Below, one piece after another: positions 44,304-53,499 of a DNA stretch of 64,000 nt (position 1 is its first letter; every line of letters begins with the position of its first letter). The notes below the pieces were generated by a model that made no database searches, was not told the origin of the DNA, and saw only the letters and a program-made list of their open reading frames with translations. The stretch is taken from the NCBI RefSeq assembly GCF_000373265.1, contig NZ_KB890768.1, forward strand, positions 62,001-126,000. Reading direction: 5' to 3'. This DNA comes from Pontibacter roseus DSM 17521. Lineage in GTDB: Bacteria; Bacteroidota; Bacteroidia; Cytophagales; Hymenobacteraceae. The translations under genes were made by a program, and so were the position numbers.

Positions 44304-44886
44304 CAGACGAAATTGTCATTCCGACGGAAGGATGAATCTCATGCGCTTCCGGCCGCACATCCAGCGCCAGCGCAGATGCAGCTTTAAGTGAGGACACTTG
44401 CGAAGAAAAAAGAAAATCGCCAGGTGCAAAATAGTCTGCATGCCTCACCGCAGGTTCCCGCTGCGCTCGCACCAGCGGTGGGCAGCGGTGGGCAGATTCC
44501 TACTATTGTCGGAATGACAGAGGAGCATGTTGCCTTCAGGTATAGGTTTAGGTGCTACTGGGTCCAACCACCCCTGCCCCTCCTTATCCAAGGAGGGGAG
44601 TCTGCCACTACAGGTGGTCAGGTATAGGCATTGTAGCAGCTGGTAAAGGCTGCTGACAGGTATAGTAGACATACTTGTAACCTCCGCCACGGAGCGAAGA
44701 TATCAGCCAGGTGCACTACATGGCGCTCCACTGTCCGAGCGGTCTGCGAGTGGGGGTAGGGGCCCTCGAGAAAGGAGCGCCTTGATTTTTTTGCTTGCTT
44801 TGGGGGTAGGCCCCCTCGATTTTCATCAAGGAAAAAAGTAAGGCCCGCCCGGCCAGGGCAAGTTACAGAGCAATTCAGCGGGCAAG
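44304..44886 (-). repeat. Modular intergenic repeat, copy C (reverse orientation, lacks right module)
   Basis: Reverse complement of the left modules of copies A and B: TTGCCCTGGCCGGG, the GGGCCCCTACCCCC segment and a CCCCTCCT..AGGAGGGG variant, ending with the inverted-repeat-bounded unit. The right-hand module present in A and B is absent. The remaining gap 44272-44303 and 44887-44917 shows nothing else. Confidence 0.8.
44315..44518. repeat. 204-bp inverted-repeat-bounded unit in copy C
   Basis: Diverged inverted-repeat arms at 44315-44338 and 44495-44518 share GTCATTCCGAC with copies A and B. A short local duplication of GCAGCGGTGG explains the extra length. Confidence 0.6.
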
Positions 44887-44917
44887 CCTCAAAGACAGTA
44901 GCTATGCAAGCACCTAC

Positions 44918-45916
44918 CTAACTAACCTTCACCACAATCTTCCCGAACTGCTTACCCGCCTCCATGTACCGCATGGCCTGCTCCGTCTCCTCCAGCGGGA
45001 AAACGATATCCACCACAGGCTTCACCTGCTTCTCCCGCACAAACTCCATCATCAACCTGAAATCCTCGTTGGTACCCATCGTGCTGCCGTGTATGGCCAA
45101 TTGCTTCCAGAATACCTCGGCCGGGTTGATTTGACCAATCATGCCAGTAGTACCGCCGTAGATGCCGATGCGGCCACCAGGGTTAGCGAGCTTCACCAGC
45201 TGCACAAAGCCTTCACCGGCCGCACCGTCTATGCTCACGTCAAAGCCACCTGCCTTCACCTTCAGCTCTTTGCCCCAGTTTTCCTGTTTGTAATTGATGC
45301 CTCCTGTTGCGCCGAGGGCCTTGGCTTTCTCTATTTTCTCGTCAGAGCCTGAAGTCACCCATACCTCGGCACCGGCTGCCACTGCAAACTGCACCGCCAG
45401 CAAGGCAACGCCTCCTCCAGCCCCGGTAACCAGCACACGCTCCCCAGCCTGCAGCCCGCACTTCGTGAACATAGCCCGGAAAGCCGTCACGCCGGCCAGC
45501 GGAAGCGCGGCGGCCTCTTCAAAACTCAGGTGCTCCGGTTTGCGGTGCAGGTTGGAGGCCAGCACCTTCACATACTCAGCAAAAGTCCCGTCCTGTGGCA
45601 TACCCAGCACTTTGTACTCCTTGCTGTGGGCGCGCGGGTTGTCTCCCCAGTCAGTAGATGGGTCCAGCACGACCTCCTGGCCTATCCAACTTGCGTCCAC
45701 ACCTTCCCCCACTTCCGTCACGACGCCGGCACCGTCAGAACCCAGGATAGCGGGGTATTCCTTCGTGAAATAGCGGCCATACTGTATCCAGACGTCGCGG
45801 TGGTTGAGGGCGGCGGCTTTGACCTGCACAAGGGCTTCTCCGGGACCAGGGGTGGGCTTCTCTTTTTCTATCAGCACGAAGGGACTGTTGATGTTCTCAA
45901 GGTATATGGCTCGCAT
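44918..45916 (-). CDS. Zinc-free MDR-type quinone oxidoreductase
   Basis: 332 residues of the medium-chain dehydrogenase/reductase family. Marks are an N-terminal GroES-like domain with ALNHRDVWIQYG and PAILGSDGAGVV, then an NADPH Rossmann domain with VLVTGAGGGVALLAVQ. The structural zinc Cys cluster is absent, which points to quinone or enone reductase rather than alcohol dehydrogenase. Cytoplasmic. A -7 box lies 33 nt upstream. Confidence 0.87.
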   Translation of the reverse strand: MRAIYLENINSPFVLIEKEKPTPGPGEALVQVKAAALNHRDVWIQYGRYFTKEYPAILGSDGAGVVTEVGEGVDASWIGQEVVLDPSTDWGDNPRAHSKEYKVLGMPQDGTFAEYVKVLASNLHRKPEHLSFEEAAALPLAGVTAFRAMFTKCGLQAGERVLVTGAGGGVALLAVQFAVAAGAEVWVTSGSDEKIEKAKALGATGGINYKQENWGKELKVKAGGFDVSIDGAAGEGFVQLVKLANPGGRIGIYGGTTGMIGQINPAEVFWKQLAIHGSTMGTNEDFRLMMEFVREKQVKPVVDIVFPLEETEQAMRYMEAGKQFGKIVVKVS

Positions 45917-45948
45917 TTTTCAGTAGTTTAGGGTATAAGGTATACCTA

Positions 45949-45956
45949 CAAAGATA
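45949..45956 (-). promoter_or_regulatory. -7 element of the quinone reductase gene
   Basis: TATCTTTG on the minus strand is an exact TAnnTTTG match 32 nt before the ATG. The -33 box is unclear. Confidence 0.45.
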
Positions 45957-45996
45957 AGCTATCTGCCGGAACCTGAAAGGCGCAGCAGCCACGGTA

Positions 45997-46028
45997 TTGG
46001 CAATTGTTGGGGTAGCCTTTTATCTTCG
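45997..46028 (+). promoter_or_regulatory. Promoter TTG - N21 - TATCTTCG of the GNAT gene
   Basis: TTG (45997-45999), 21 nt, then TATCTTCG (one mismatch to TAnnTTTG). The start codon at 46057 is 28 nt downstream, which supports that ATG over an upstream in-frame start at 45997. Confidence 0.5.
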
Positions 46029-46056
46029 CGGACGCAGCCATACGTACAGCTACACC

Positions 46057-46560
46057 ATGAACACGACCTATACCATTCGCGAAGCGACTTACGCTGACAT
46101 TGCCACCATCCATCGGCTCGCCTCTGCCATATGGGAACCAACCTACAGCCCTATACTCACCCAAGAGCAGATTGCCTATATGTTCCAAATCATCTATACC
46201 ACAGAGGCGCTGCAACAGCAGATGGAGGAAGGCCAGACGTTTCTTTTGCTTTACAGTGATTCAGAGCCGCTTGGATTTGCAGCATACTCTCTGAAAGACG
46301 GACAAGAGCAGGTATACAAACTGAACAAAATATACCTGTTGCCCGCCCGGCAGGGCGAAGGACTAGGAAAGCGGCTCCTGGAGGCGGTGGAGGAAAGGGT
46401 TGCTGCACTAGGTGCCCTTTTCCTGGATTTGAATGTGAACCGCCACAACAAGGCAAAGGCGTTTTATGAGCGTTGTGGCTATCAGGTACACCAGGAGGAA
46501 GACATTGCCATTGGCCCGTATTGGATGAACGACTACGTGATGCGGAAGAAACTGGCATAA
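46057..46560 (+). CDS. GNAT-family N-acetyltransferase
   Basis: 167 residues from the ATG at 46057. GNAT fold: TIREATYADIATIHRLA at the N-terminus, LNKIYLLPARQGEGLGKRLLE with the acetyl-CoA loop (QGEGLG), and LDLNVNRHNKAKAFYERCGY near the end. Acetylates an unknown amine. A perfect palindrome terminator follows 2 bp after the stop codon. Confidence 0.9.
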   Translation: MNTTYTIREATYADIATIHRLASAIWEPTYSPILTQEQIAYMFQIIYTTEALQQQMEEGQTFLLLYSDSEPLGFAAYSLKDGQEQVYKLNKIYLLPARQGEGLGKRLLEAVEERVAALGALFLDLNVNRHNKAKAFYERCGYQVHQEEDIAIGPYWMNDYVMRKKLA

Positions 46561-46562
46561 AA

Positions 46563-46592
46563 AAAGAGGGCAGCTGCGCAGCTGCCCTCTTT
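46563..46592. terminator. 30-bp perfect palindrome, bidirectional terminator
   Basis: AAAGAGGGCAGCTGC is followed immediately by its exact reverse complement, with no loop base. It lies between converging GNAT and subtilisin genes and has A/T-rich flanks on both sides. Confidence 0.7.
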
Positions 46593-46611
46593 CACTTACC
46601 TTAAACTACTA

Positions 46612-47832
46612 TTACAAATGCGCAATTGGGTCTGGGTTACCATCTGGGTCACCAATCACATTGCCATCGGTCCTGATGGCGCCATGCAGCAACAGACCAG
46701 CCACGTGCGGAGACGCCATAGAAGTACCGCTGATGGTGTTATAGGCACCGCCTTTCCAGGTAGACTTAATGCTGGATCCTGGCGCGCAGTAATCTACTGG
46801 CGGGTTGCCATAGTTTGAATAGCTAGCCCATCTGTCACCAGTGCCCATGGCCGATACCGTGTAGATGTTGGCATGGTTGGCACCAGCCGGTGAAGAATTC
46901 TCGGCATGCGTAGACTCGTTACCAGCAGCAAGTGCGAATTTGATGCCTTTGCTGGCAGCAGCTATCACAGCGTCGTCAAGCGCCTTCGAAATTGGTCCGC
47001 CCAAGCTCATGTTGGCCACGTCACCAGACTTGCCATTGGCCGCCACGTAGTCCACACCAGCTATTACGCCAGAGTAGGAGCCGCTGCCGCGGGAGTCAAG
47101 TACTTTCACGGCTACCACGCTGGCGTCATAGGCAACACCAATCACACCAATCGTGTTGTTCTTGGCGGCGATGGTACCCGCAACGTGCGTACCGTGTCCG
47201 TTTCCGTCGTTCGCATCGCTTGCGTCTCTACCTGAGGTAAAGAACGTTCTGCTGCGAGCAACGTCCACGTTCAGGTCAGGGTGTGTCAGGTCAATGCCAG
47301 AGTCAATCACCCAGGCAGTCTTGCCTGCACCGCTTGCATAGCCTACGCGTGCTATACCGTAAGGTATCTCCTGAGCAGCAGACCCGCCACCGCCAGTACC
47401 TGGCTTGGCCAGCATCACGATTCTATCAGGCTCCACATATGCCACACGGGAGTCACGGCGAAGCGCTTCCACCTCCGCATCTGTCAGCTTGGCCGCCATA
47501 CCTACAATGGCTTTGCCGTAAGCCTGCTCAATGGTAGCATTGGCTATCCCGTTGGCAGCAAGTATCTCCTGGCCTATGGCGCGCACCATTTCTACACGCT
47601 CTGCATACGTGGCAGTGCCATCCAGACGCTGATTGCCGTCTTTCTTAAATACAACAATGAATTGACCTTTGATAATTGCACCATTCTGGTCAGCGGCTTG
47701 TAATTCCTCTGTCGGATTCGCAGGATCTGGTGTATCGCTATCGCAGGAGGTAAAGGTACATGCAGCTGTTGAAAGGGCTGCGCCAAACAATACAGAGCGT
47801 AGGATGCTCTTCACGTGTAAGGTGTTTTTCAT
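46612..47832 (-). CDS. Subtilisin-like serine protease (S8), exported
   Basis: 406 residues. Signal peptide with Cys-rich end (TAACTFTSC, Cys 25 or 30 may be a lipobox). An Inhibitor_I9 propeptide spans about 55-140. The catalytic triad is Asp 177 (VIDSGID), His 213 (NGHGTHVAGT) and Ser 371 (GTSMASPHVAG), with oxyanion Asn 305 (AAGN). Proteinase K-like arrangement. Probably an extracellular or periplasmic protein-degrading enzyme that matures by cutting its propeptide. A promoter-like pair lies at 47890-47922. Confidence 0.94.
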   Translation of the reverse strand: MKNTLHVKSILRSVLFGAALSTAACTFTSCDSDTPDPANPTEELQAADQNGAIIKGQFIVVFKKDGNQRLDGTATYAERVEMVRAIGQEILAANGIANATIEQAYGKAIVGMAAKLTDAEVEALRRDSRVAYVEPDRIVMLAKPGTGGGGSAAQEIPYGIARVGYASGAGKTAWVIDSGIDLTHPDLNVDVARSRTFFTSGRDASDANDGNGHGTHVAGTIAAKNNTIGVIGVAYDASVVAVKVLDSRGSGSYSGVIAGVDYVAANGKSGDVANMSLGGPISKALDDAVIAAASKGIKFALAAGNESTHAENSSPAGANHANIYTVSAMGTGDRWASYSNYGNPPVDYCAPGSSIKSTWKGGAYNTISGTSMASPHVAGLLLHGAIRTDGNVIGDPDGNPDPIAHL

Positions 47833-48250
47833 ACTTGGTGAGATGTAAGGTTAGTTAATAATTAAGACAAAAAATAAGGTTAGTAATTTCTAAGGTACTG
47901 ATATGGATTCATATAAACAAAAGTTAATATAACTTTTTTCTATATATGCAGCTGTGGCAGCGGCTGGCATATGCTATGCCATCTTGTGTTATAACATTGA
48001 AAAGGAAGGCGCTCCTAGCAGGACTTCAAGTGTATTTGAATAGGCGCGTTCCTCGTATAGCCTCTTAAAGAAATAGAACCTTTGGCATGGGATACTTTAT
48101 ACGCCGCCCCTCCTATTAAGTATTGCCCATTTTTGGTTTTATAGATAAAATGCAATTACTATTTCAGCGATAAAGTTCGCTCCTGCCGCCCCTGTTTGCG
48201 TATCTACCATACATTTTATATATTAAACAGCAAGCATATAAACCACAGAT
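47833..48250. other. Divergent intergenic region
   Basis: 418 bp between the subtilisin gene (minus) and cyclophilin gene (+). It is AT-rich, holds the putative subtilisin promoter at 47890-47922, and otherwise shows no gene or strong repeat. Confidence 0.6.
47890..47922 (-). promoter_or_regulatory. Probable promoter of the subtilisin gene
   Basis: On the minus strand TTTTG (47918-47922), 20 nt, then TACCTTAG (47890-47897), one base off TAnnTTTG; the leader would be about 55 nt. Confidence 0.45.
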
Positions 48251-49018
48251 ATGAAAACTACGATACGTGCATTTTCTTTGAAACATATTATCCGCCTGAT
48301 GGTCTGCCTGTTGGTCCTTGGCTCCTGCCAAACCCAGACCGAGGAAGAGGCTACCAGCGAGGCCGCTGAGGTATCAGGTGAAGCCACACTGGAGCCGCTC
48401 ACCCCTGAGAACGCGGTGGAGGTACTCACTGCTTTCGAGAAGGAAAACCCTGACAGCCTCGCCCTCATCAGCACCCGCCACGGCGACATCAAGGTGCGCC
48501 TCTACAAGGATACGCCCCTGCACCGCGCCAACTTCGTGCGCCTCACCAAAGCCGGATTTTACGACCAGGGCGAGTTTTACAGGGTGGTGAAGGGCTTTGC
48601 CGTGCAGGGCGGCGACTCCGATAACCGCACTCTGAAGCAGGGCCCCTACAAGATTCCGCAGGAGTTCAACCCCAAGTATGTCCACAAGCGAGGCGCCCTG
48701 GCCATGGCCCGCTATGGTGATGAGCGCAACCCCGACAAAGAGTCCTCTTCCCACAACTTCTACATCGTGTTGGGAGAGCCTTTGTCCGCCAATGAACTCC
48801 GGGCCTATGAAGCCAAGAATAAGCACACCTACACACCTGAGCAGGTGAAAGCCTATGAAACCCTGGGCGGCGAACCAAGCCTGGACATGCAGTACACTGT
48901 GTTTGGAGAGGTGGTAGAAGGTATGGACGTGGTGGAGAAAATCGCAGAAGAACCGGTAGATGCCCAGAAGTGGCCTCGGACCATTGTGCCGCACAAAATC
49001 AAAATAGTAAGCCAATAG
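48251..49018 (+). CDS. Cyclophilin-type peptidyl-prolyl isomerase lipoprotein
   Basis: 255 residues. Lipobox VLGSC, Cys 26, followed by an acidic linker. Cyclophilin domain from about 68: LISTRHGDIKVRLYKDTPLH, NFVRLTKAGFYDQGEFYRVV, FAVQGGDSDN and YTVFGEVVEGMDVVEKI. It speeds cis-trans prolyl isomerisation of envelope proteins. The insertion between 150 and 205 (NELRAYEAKNKHTYTPEQ) is typical of Bacteroidota forms. Confidence 0.93.
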   Translation: MKTTIRAFSLKHIIRLMVCLLVLGSCQTQTEEEATSEAAEVSGEATLEPLTPENAVEVLTAFEKENPDSLALISTRHGDIKVRLYKDTPLHRANFVRLTKAGFYDQGEFYRVVKGFAVQGGDSDNRTLKQGPYKIPQEFNPKYVHKRGALAMARYGDERNPDKESSSHNFYIVLGEPLSANELRAYEAKNKHTYTPEQVKAYETLGGEPSLDMQYTVFGEVVEGMDVVEKIAEEPVDAQKWPRTIVPHKIKIVSQ

Positions 49019-49041
49019 TAGCTACACGAGCCTGCGTCATA

Positions 49042-49083
49042 ACGAGAAGGGCGCTGCCATAACGCAGCGCCCTTCTCGTTTTC
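49042..49083 (+). terminator. Terminator with 16-bp perfect stem
   Basis: ACGAGAAGGGCGCTGC and its exact complement enclose CATAAC and are followed by TTTTCC, 23 bp after the cyclophilin stop. Confidence 0.85.
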
Positions 49084-49157
49084 CTATACCTGACAGCAAT
49101 CTTGCTTCTTCCATTTCGCTATACCACTTCAGGAGCCGTACGGAGGTATAACGAGAC

Positions 49158-49847
49158 TCACTGCTTTCTCAGGAGCCATTGGTACAGCCCCATCAGACGC
49201 TCTTGCGCTAGCCCAAGCCTGTAGAGGCTGTAAATCAGGAAGTAGTATCCCTGCAGTTTGTAAATGCCATACTGCCTGTACTTCCGGGCCGAGGTCTTCA
49301 CGCAATCAGGGAGTACGGCAAAAGGCGCGACTCTTTTCAGTCTGCCAATGATTTCCTGGTCCTCCAACAGCAGACAGTTCTCCTGGAAACCTCCCACTTG
49401 CCAAAAGGTGTCCCGCCGCACAAACAGGCTCTGGTCCCCGAAGCGCAGCGCATCCACATCAAAGCGGGTGAACCAGGCGTTGGCTCTCAGAAACCAGTGC
49501 GGTTCGTCGAAGGCAAGCCGGTAACATCCGCTGCCAATGCCCCTTCGAACAGCTCCTTCCAGTTGCTCCACAAAGCCGGCAGGCGGATAGGTGTCGGCGT
49601 GCAGGAAGTAGAGAATGTCGCCAGCCGCTATACCTGCCCCCTCGTTCATCTGTGCCGCCCTGCCCTTCCTGGCGCAGCGCAGGACATGCGCCCCGGCTGC
49701 CTGCGCTTCGTCATGGGTGTTGTCCGTGCTGCCGCCATCGGCTACAATAACCTCTAGCGCACCGGGTTTTGCCTGCTCGTGCAGAAAAGAGACCAGCGCC
49801 CCTATACCTGATGCCTCGTTCCATGTGGGGATGACCACACTCACCAT
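49158..49847 (-). CDS. Family 2 glycosyltransferase (TIGR04283-like)
   Basis: 229 residues of GT-A fold. Marks are VVIPTWNEASGIGALV at the N-terminus, EVIVADGGSTDNT, then the metal-binding YFLHADTYPP (DxD equivalent HAD), FGDQSLFVRRDTFWQVGGF and LLEDQEIIGRLKR. The sequence style matches TIGR04283-family transferases that act on small acceptors. No arsenic or exopolysaccharide gene is near. Divergent from the MtfA-like gene. Confidence 0.86.
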   Translation of the reverse strand: MVSVVIPTWNEASGIGALVSFLHEQAKPGALEVIVADGGSTDNTHDEAQAAGAHVLRCARKGRAAQMNEGAGIAAGDILYFLHADTYPPAGFVEQLEGAVRRGIGSGCYRLAFDEPHWFLRANAWFTRFDVDALRFGDQSLFVRRDTFWQVGGFQENCLLLEDQEIIGRLKRVAPFAVLPDCVKTSARKYRQYGIYKLQGYYFLIYSLYRLGLAQERLMGLYQWLLRKQ

Positions 49848-49912
49848 ATCTCAATGAATATCATTTCCATTCCTAGACCTTGCCTATGGTTTCCTAATGC
49901 TGCGCGAATGAC

Positions 49913-49920
49913 TACCTTTG
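49913..49920 (+). promoter_or_regulatory. -7 element that decides the MtfA-like start
   Basis: TACCTTTG is an exact TAnnTTTG match. Transcription would begin near 49927, so the usable start is the ATG at 49938 and not in-frame starts at 49854 or 49908. Confidence 0.5.
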
Positions 49921-49937
49921 GTACGACAACCGCCGCT

Positions 49938-50783
49938 ATGCTCCGCCACTTCAAGTTCATCATCCTGCTCATCCTGGTTGTGCTCGCGCTATCAGACGAC
50001 GTGTCGTTGCAACAGCTGCTCCTGGCGTCGTTGGCGCTTTTCGGCATCGACTATATTTTCCTTACCCGTAAGAAAGCCGCCGCACTCACGGCACAGCAAC
50101 ACGAGACGCCGGAGGAAATCAAAGCGGCGTTGCGCCTGTCTGGCACCCGCTATTACCATACCCTTAACGAAGGGCAGCGGCAACTGTTCGAGGACCTGGT
50201 GGTCAACTTTATTCAGCATAAACGCTTTATTGCCAGAGGCGAAGGCATGCAGGTGAGCACGCACATGAAGGTACAGGTCGCCGCCTGCGCCGTGCAGCTC
50301 ACCTTCGGGCTACAGGAGCTGCATTTCGCCCATTTCCGCACCATCCTGCTATACCCTGACCGCTACTACTCCACCATCTACAAGCAGTACCACTGTGGCG
50401 AGGTCAACATGAAAGGCTACATCGTGCTGTCGTGGCGCGACTTCGAGGCGGGAAACCAGAACCCGCAGGACGGCCTGAACCTGGGCCTGCACGAGATGGC
50501 ACATGCGCTGCACCTGGAGAACGACATCCGCAACGAAGAATACGACTTCCTGAACCGGGAATACCTGAACAGCTGGACGCACCTGTCAGAACGGGAGCGA
50601 ACCCGGATGCAGGTGGAGAAGAGTGTGTTCCGAAGACTCAGCGCCGCCCCGGATGCACATGAGTTTTTCGCGGTGGCCGTGGAGCTGTTCTTTGAGTTGC
50701 CTCAGTTGCTGGCACAGGAGCACCCGGAAATCTATACCTCCCTAGCCAGGCTCCTGAACCAGTACCCGGCCAAACAGGTCTAA
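49938..50783 (+). CDS. MtfA-like zinc-dependent peptidase with membrane anchor
   Basis: 281 residues from the ATG at 49938. One or two N-terminal hydrophobic helices (FIILLILVVLAL; LLLASLALFGIDYIFL) anchor it. The MtfA-type domain carries HEMAH at 185-189 and the third zinc ligand in HEFFAVAVELFFE. MtfA in enterobacteria binds Mlc and is a peptidase; here no Mlc homologue is near and the membrane anchor differs, so only the peptidase family is claimed. Confidence 0.86.
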   Translation: MLRHFKFIILLILVVLALSDDVSLQQLLLASLALFGIDYIFLTRKKAAALTAQQHETPEEIKAALRLSGTRYYHTLNEGQRQLFEDLVVNFIQHKRFIARGEGMQVSTHMKVQVAACAVQLTFGLQELHFAHFRTILLYPDRYYSTIYKQYHCGEVNMKGYIVLSWRDFEAGNQNPQDGLNLGLHEMAHALHLENDIRNEEYDFLNREYLNSWTHLSERERTRMQVEKSVFRRLSAAPDAHEFFAVAVELFFELPQLLAQEHPEIYTSLARLLNQYPAKQV

Positions 50784-50818
50784 CTGCTATACCCTAGCTT
50801 CAAGGAACTGCCATAAAA

Positions 50819-50854
50819 AAAGCAGCCCCGACCTTAGTGGCCGGGGCTGCTTTC
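50819..50854. terminator. Bidirectional terminator
   Basis: AAAGCAGCCCCG pairs with CGGGGCTGCTTT (12 bp, 11-nt loop), between the converging MtfA-like and S9 genes. Confidence 0.8.
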
Positions 50855-50875
50855 TGATTTCAAATCACGTTTAGG

Positions 50876-53347
50876 TTACTGCACCTTGCGGTTTTTCACG
50901 TAGGTGTTCAGCCAGGTATCCATCTCCCACAGCATGTGCAGGATAGATTCCTTGGCGCTGTAACCGTGGCTTTCGTGGGGCAGGAACACCAGGCGCGTGG
51001 TGGCGCCGTGGCCTTTTAAGGCGTTGTAGAAACGCTCGCTCTGCACCGGGAAGGTACCCGAGTTATTGTCGGCCTCACCGTGGAGGAGCAGAATAGGCGT
51101 TTTTACTTTATGAGCGGCAGAGAACGGGGACATACGGTTGTATACCTCCGGCGCCTGCCAATAGGTGCGTTCCTCCTGCTGGAAACCAAATGGCGTGAGC
51201 GTGCGGTTGTAGGCACCACTGCGTGCTATACCTGCAGCAAACAAATCAGAATGCGCCAGCAGGTTGCCTGTCATGAACGCGCCGTAAGAGTGGCCGCCTA
51301 CCGCGATGCGCTTGCGGTCTGCTACGCCCATCTCCACCACTTTATCGATAGCCGCCTCAGCGCTTGCTACCAGTTGCTCCACATAAGTATCATTTGGCTG
51401 CGTGTCGCCCTCCCCTACAATCGGGAAGTCGGTTCTATCCAATACGGCGTAGCCCTGCGTCACCCAGAACAGCGGTGAGCCGGAGCTGATGCGCGTAAAC
51501 TCATAGGGTGAGCTCTTCACCTGCCCGGCAGCGGCGGCATTCTTGAACTCACGCGGGTAGGCCCACATCAGCATCGGGAGCGGTCCATTTTCCTTTTTGT
51601 AGTCCTTTGGCAGGTATAGCACCGCCGTCAGTTTCACGCCATCTTTCCGGTCGTACTGCAGCATCTCCTTCTGCACGCCCTGCAACTGTGGGTATGGGTG
51701 CGGGAAGTTGGTCACCTGCGTCATCTTCTTCTTGTTCAGGTCACGCACGATGTAGTTGGGCACGTCGTTCTCCGACTCTCTTCTGGTGATGATGCGCTTG
51801 TTGTTCAGGTCGATGATGTCCACCGGGCGCTCGTAGAATGGCGCTTCGGAGCGAAACAGAATTTTGGCCTTCTTCGACTTCAGGTTGAACTCGCTCAGGA
51901 ACGGACGGTTACCCTCCGGCGAGCCGCCTTCGCTGATCATGTAGAGGTTGTCGCCTTTCTTGTCGGTCAGCAGCACGCTGCGGCCATACTGATTCTTGGT
52001 ATAGACAGGGCTGCCCGGGTCGTTATACCCATCTTCATAGGAGCGTTCAATCAGCACTGTGCCTGCTTTGGATGGCTTGGACGCGTCTACCAGCACGACA
52101 CGCTCGGTGCGGGTCTTCCAGAGGCGCTCGTTCACCAGAGCCAGGTTGTTGTTGCCCCATTGCATACCTCGGAAGCGGTACTTGGTGCCGGCCAGCTTGG
52201 CTGGTTTACCCGAGAAAGGTGCATCGAGGGTGAACACGATATCGCGCTCCTTTACCTCTTTGCTGGCGTCGCCGCCGTCCTGCGCCTCCACCCAGTACAA
52301 TGTAGCTGGTTTGTCAGGGCGCCAGTTGTAGCTGCGGGGGCCTTTGGCCACGTTGTCGAAACCAATCGGAATATCTTCGGCCAATGGCAGTTGAGCCAGT
52401 TGCTTCAGCACTTTGCCGTCGCGGCTCCATACCTCCACGTTGTAGGGGAAGTAGTAATGCGGCACCAAGTAGGAATAGGGCTTTTGGATGGTCTCCACCA
52501 GCAGGTACTGCCCGTCCGGCGACACATCCATGCTTTTGATGATGCCCGCCTGCCCGATGTTCTGCTGCTGGCCGTCCAGTGACACCACCTTCAACTGGGT
52601 CTGCATATAGTAATCGAACAGCTGATCGTCGTGGCGGTTCTTGAGCAAATCCTGGTAGGTGCGGCTTGGGTTCGCCTTGCCGATGTTTTGCTGGATGTTC
52701 GGTCCGGCTGGCACCAAGTTAGCTTTCGGCATCTCGCCGCGCTTCTCATCCACAAACTTCACCAGCAGGCTCTTGCTATCTGACATCCACGAAAACGGGC
52801 GGCCGCTGTAGGCATCGTTCAATGTGGCTTCGGTCAGCTTCTTCGCCTGCCTGTCGGCTATACCTGCCACCCACAGTTCTATACCTTGAGCGGTGGTCAC
52901 GGTGAAGGCCAGCTGCTTCTCGTCCGGCGACCAGGTCACATAGGATATCTGCGCGTTCTGCGGAAGCCCGTTCAGCTGGAACTCCTGCCCGCCGTTCACC
53001 TGCTTCAGCTTGATGTTGTTGATGAAGGCGGCGCGGCTTTGGCCGTTTGTGGCAGGGTTTATGCGAAGACCAGCCAAGCGACTTTCGGGCTGCGCCAGCT
53101 CTTCTATGCTCGGGTAACCGGCCCGCTCCAGCAGGAGCATCCAATCCCCTTTCGAGTTGATGCTCACGCCCGGTGTGGAGGGCGCATCAATGATAGACGC
53201 GATGGCTTCGGGTGGGCGCTGGTAGCCAATGTTGACGTCTTTTCCGCCTTGGGCAAAGACCACCGGAGCCGGAGAGCCACCCAATAGCAGCAGCCCGAGC
53301 AGCGCCGTGGCCAGCCGCCTGGTTGTTTTAGTGGAGTTCAAGTGCAT
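50876..53347 (-). CDS. S9-family peptidase (glutamyl-endopeptidase-like)
   Basis: 823 residues. Signal peptide cleaved near VFAQ (residue 33). A beta-propeller N-terminal half (for example ISYVTWSPDEKQLAFTV and MDVSPDGQYLLVETIQKPY) precedes the hydrolase domain with GGHSYGAF (Ser 687), HGEADNNSG (Asp) and LPHESHGY (His). The PHESHGY and ADNNSG variants fit the branch related to plant chloroplast glutamyl peptidase. Periplasmic peptide degradation is inferred. Confidence 0.92.
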   Translation of the reverse strand: MHLNSTKTTRRLATALLGLLLLGGSPAPVVFAQGGKDVNIGYQRPPEAIASIIDAPSTPGVSINSKGDWMLLLERAGYPSIEELAQPESRLAGLRINPATNGQSRAAFINNIKLKQVNGGQEFQLNGLPQNAQISYVTWSPDEKQLAFTVTTAQGIELWVAGIADRQAKKLTEATLNDAYSGRPFSWMSDSKSLLVKFVDEKRGEMPKANLVPAGPNIQQNIGKANPSRTYQDLLKNRHDDQLFDYYMQTQLKVVSLDGQQQNIGQAGIIKSMDVSPDGQYLLVETIQKPYSYLVPHYYFPYNVEVWSRDGKVLKQLAQLPLAEDIPIGFDNVAKGPRSYNWRPDKPATLYWVEAQDGGDASKEVKERDIVFTLDAPFSGKPAKLAGTKYRFRGMQWGNNNLALVNERLWKTRTERVVLVDASKPSKAGTVLIERSYEDGYNDPGSPVYTKNQYGRSVLLTDKKGDNLYMISEGGSPEGNRPFLSEFNLKSKKAKILFRSEAPFYERPVDIIDLNNKRIITRRESENDVPNYIVRDLNKKKMTQVTNFPHPYPQLQGVQKEMLQYDRKDGVKLTAVLYLPKDYKKENGPLPMLMWAYPREFKNAAAAGQVKSSPYEFTRISSGSPLFWVTQGYAVLDRTDFPIVGEGDTQPNDTYVEQLVASAEAAIDKVVEMGVADRKRIAVGGHSYGAFMTGNLLAHSDLFAAGIARSGAYNRTLTPFGFQQEERTYWQAPEVYNRMSPFSAAHKVKTPILLLHGEADNNSGTFPVQSERFYNALKGHGATTRLVFLPHESHGYSAKESILHMLWEMDTWLNTYVKNRKVQ

Positions 53348-53499
53348 TTCGTTTACGGTTAGATAGGTTAGATGTGGGGTTAGACAGTGCGTGCGGGTGA
53401 AGGTTTAACCGGTATCAATAGCCTCTGCGCTTGCCTGTGCAGGCTAAATTCCTTCTTGAAGCTTAATATATCTAATTATATCGTTAACTTAATACTGAT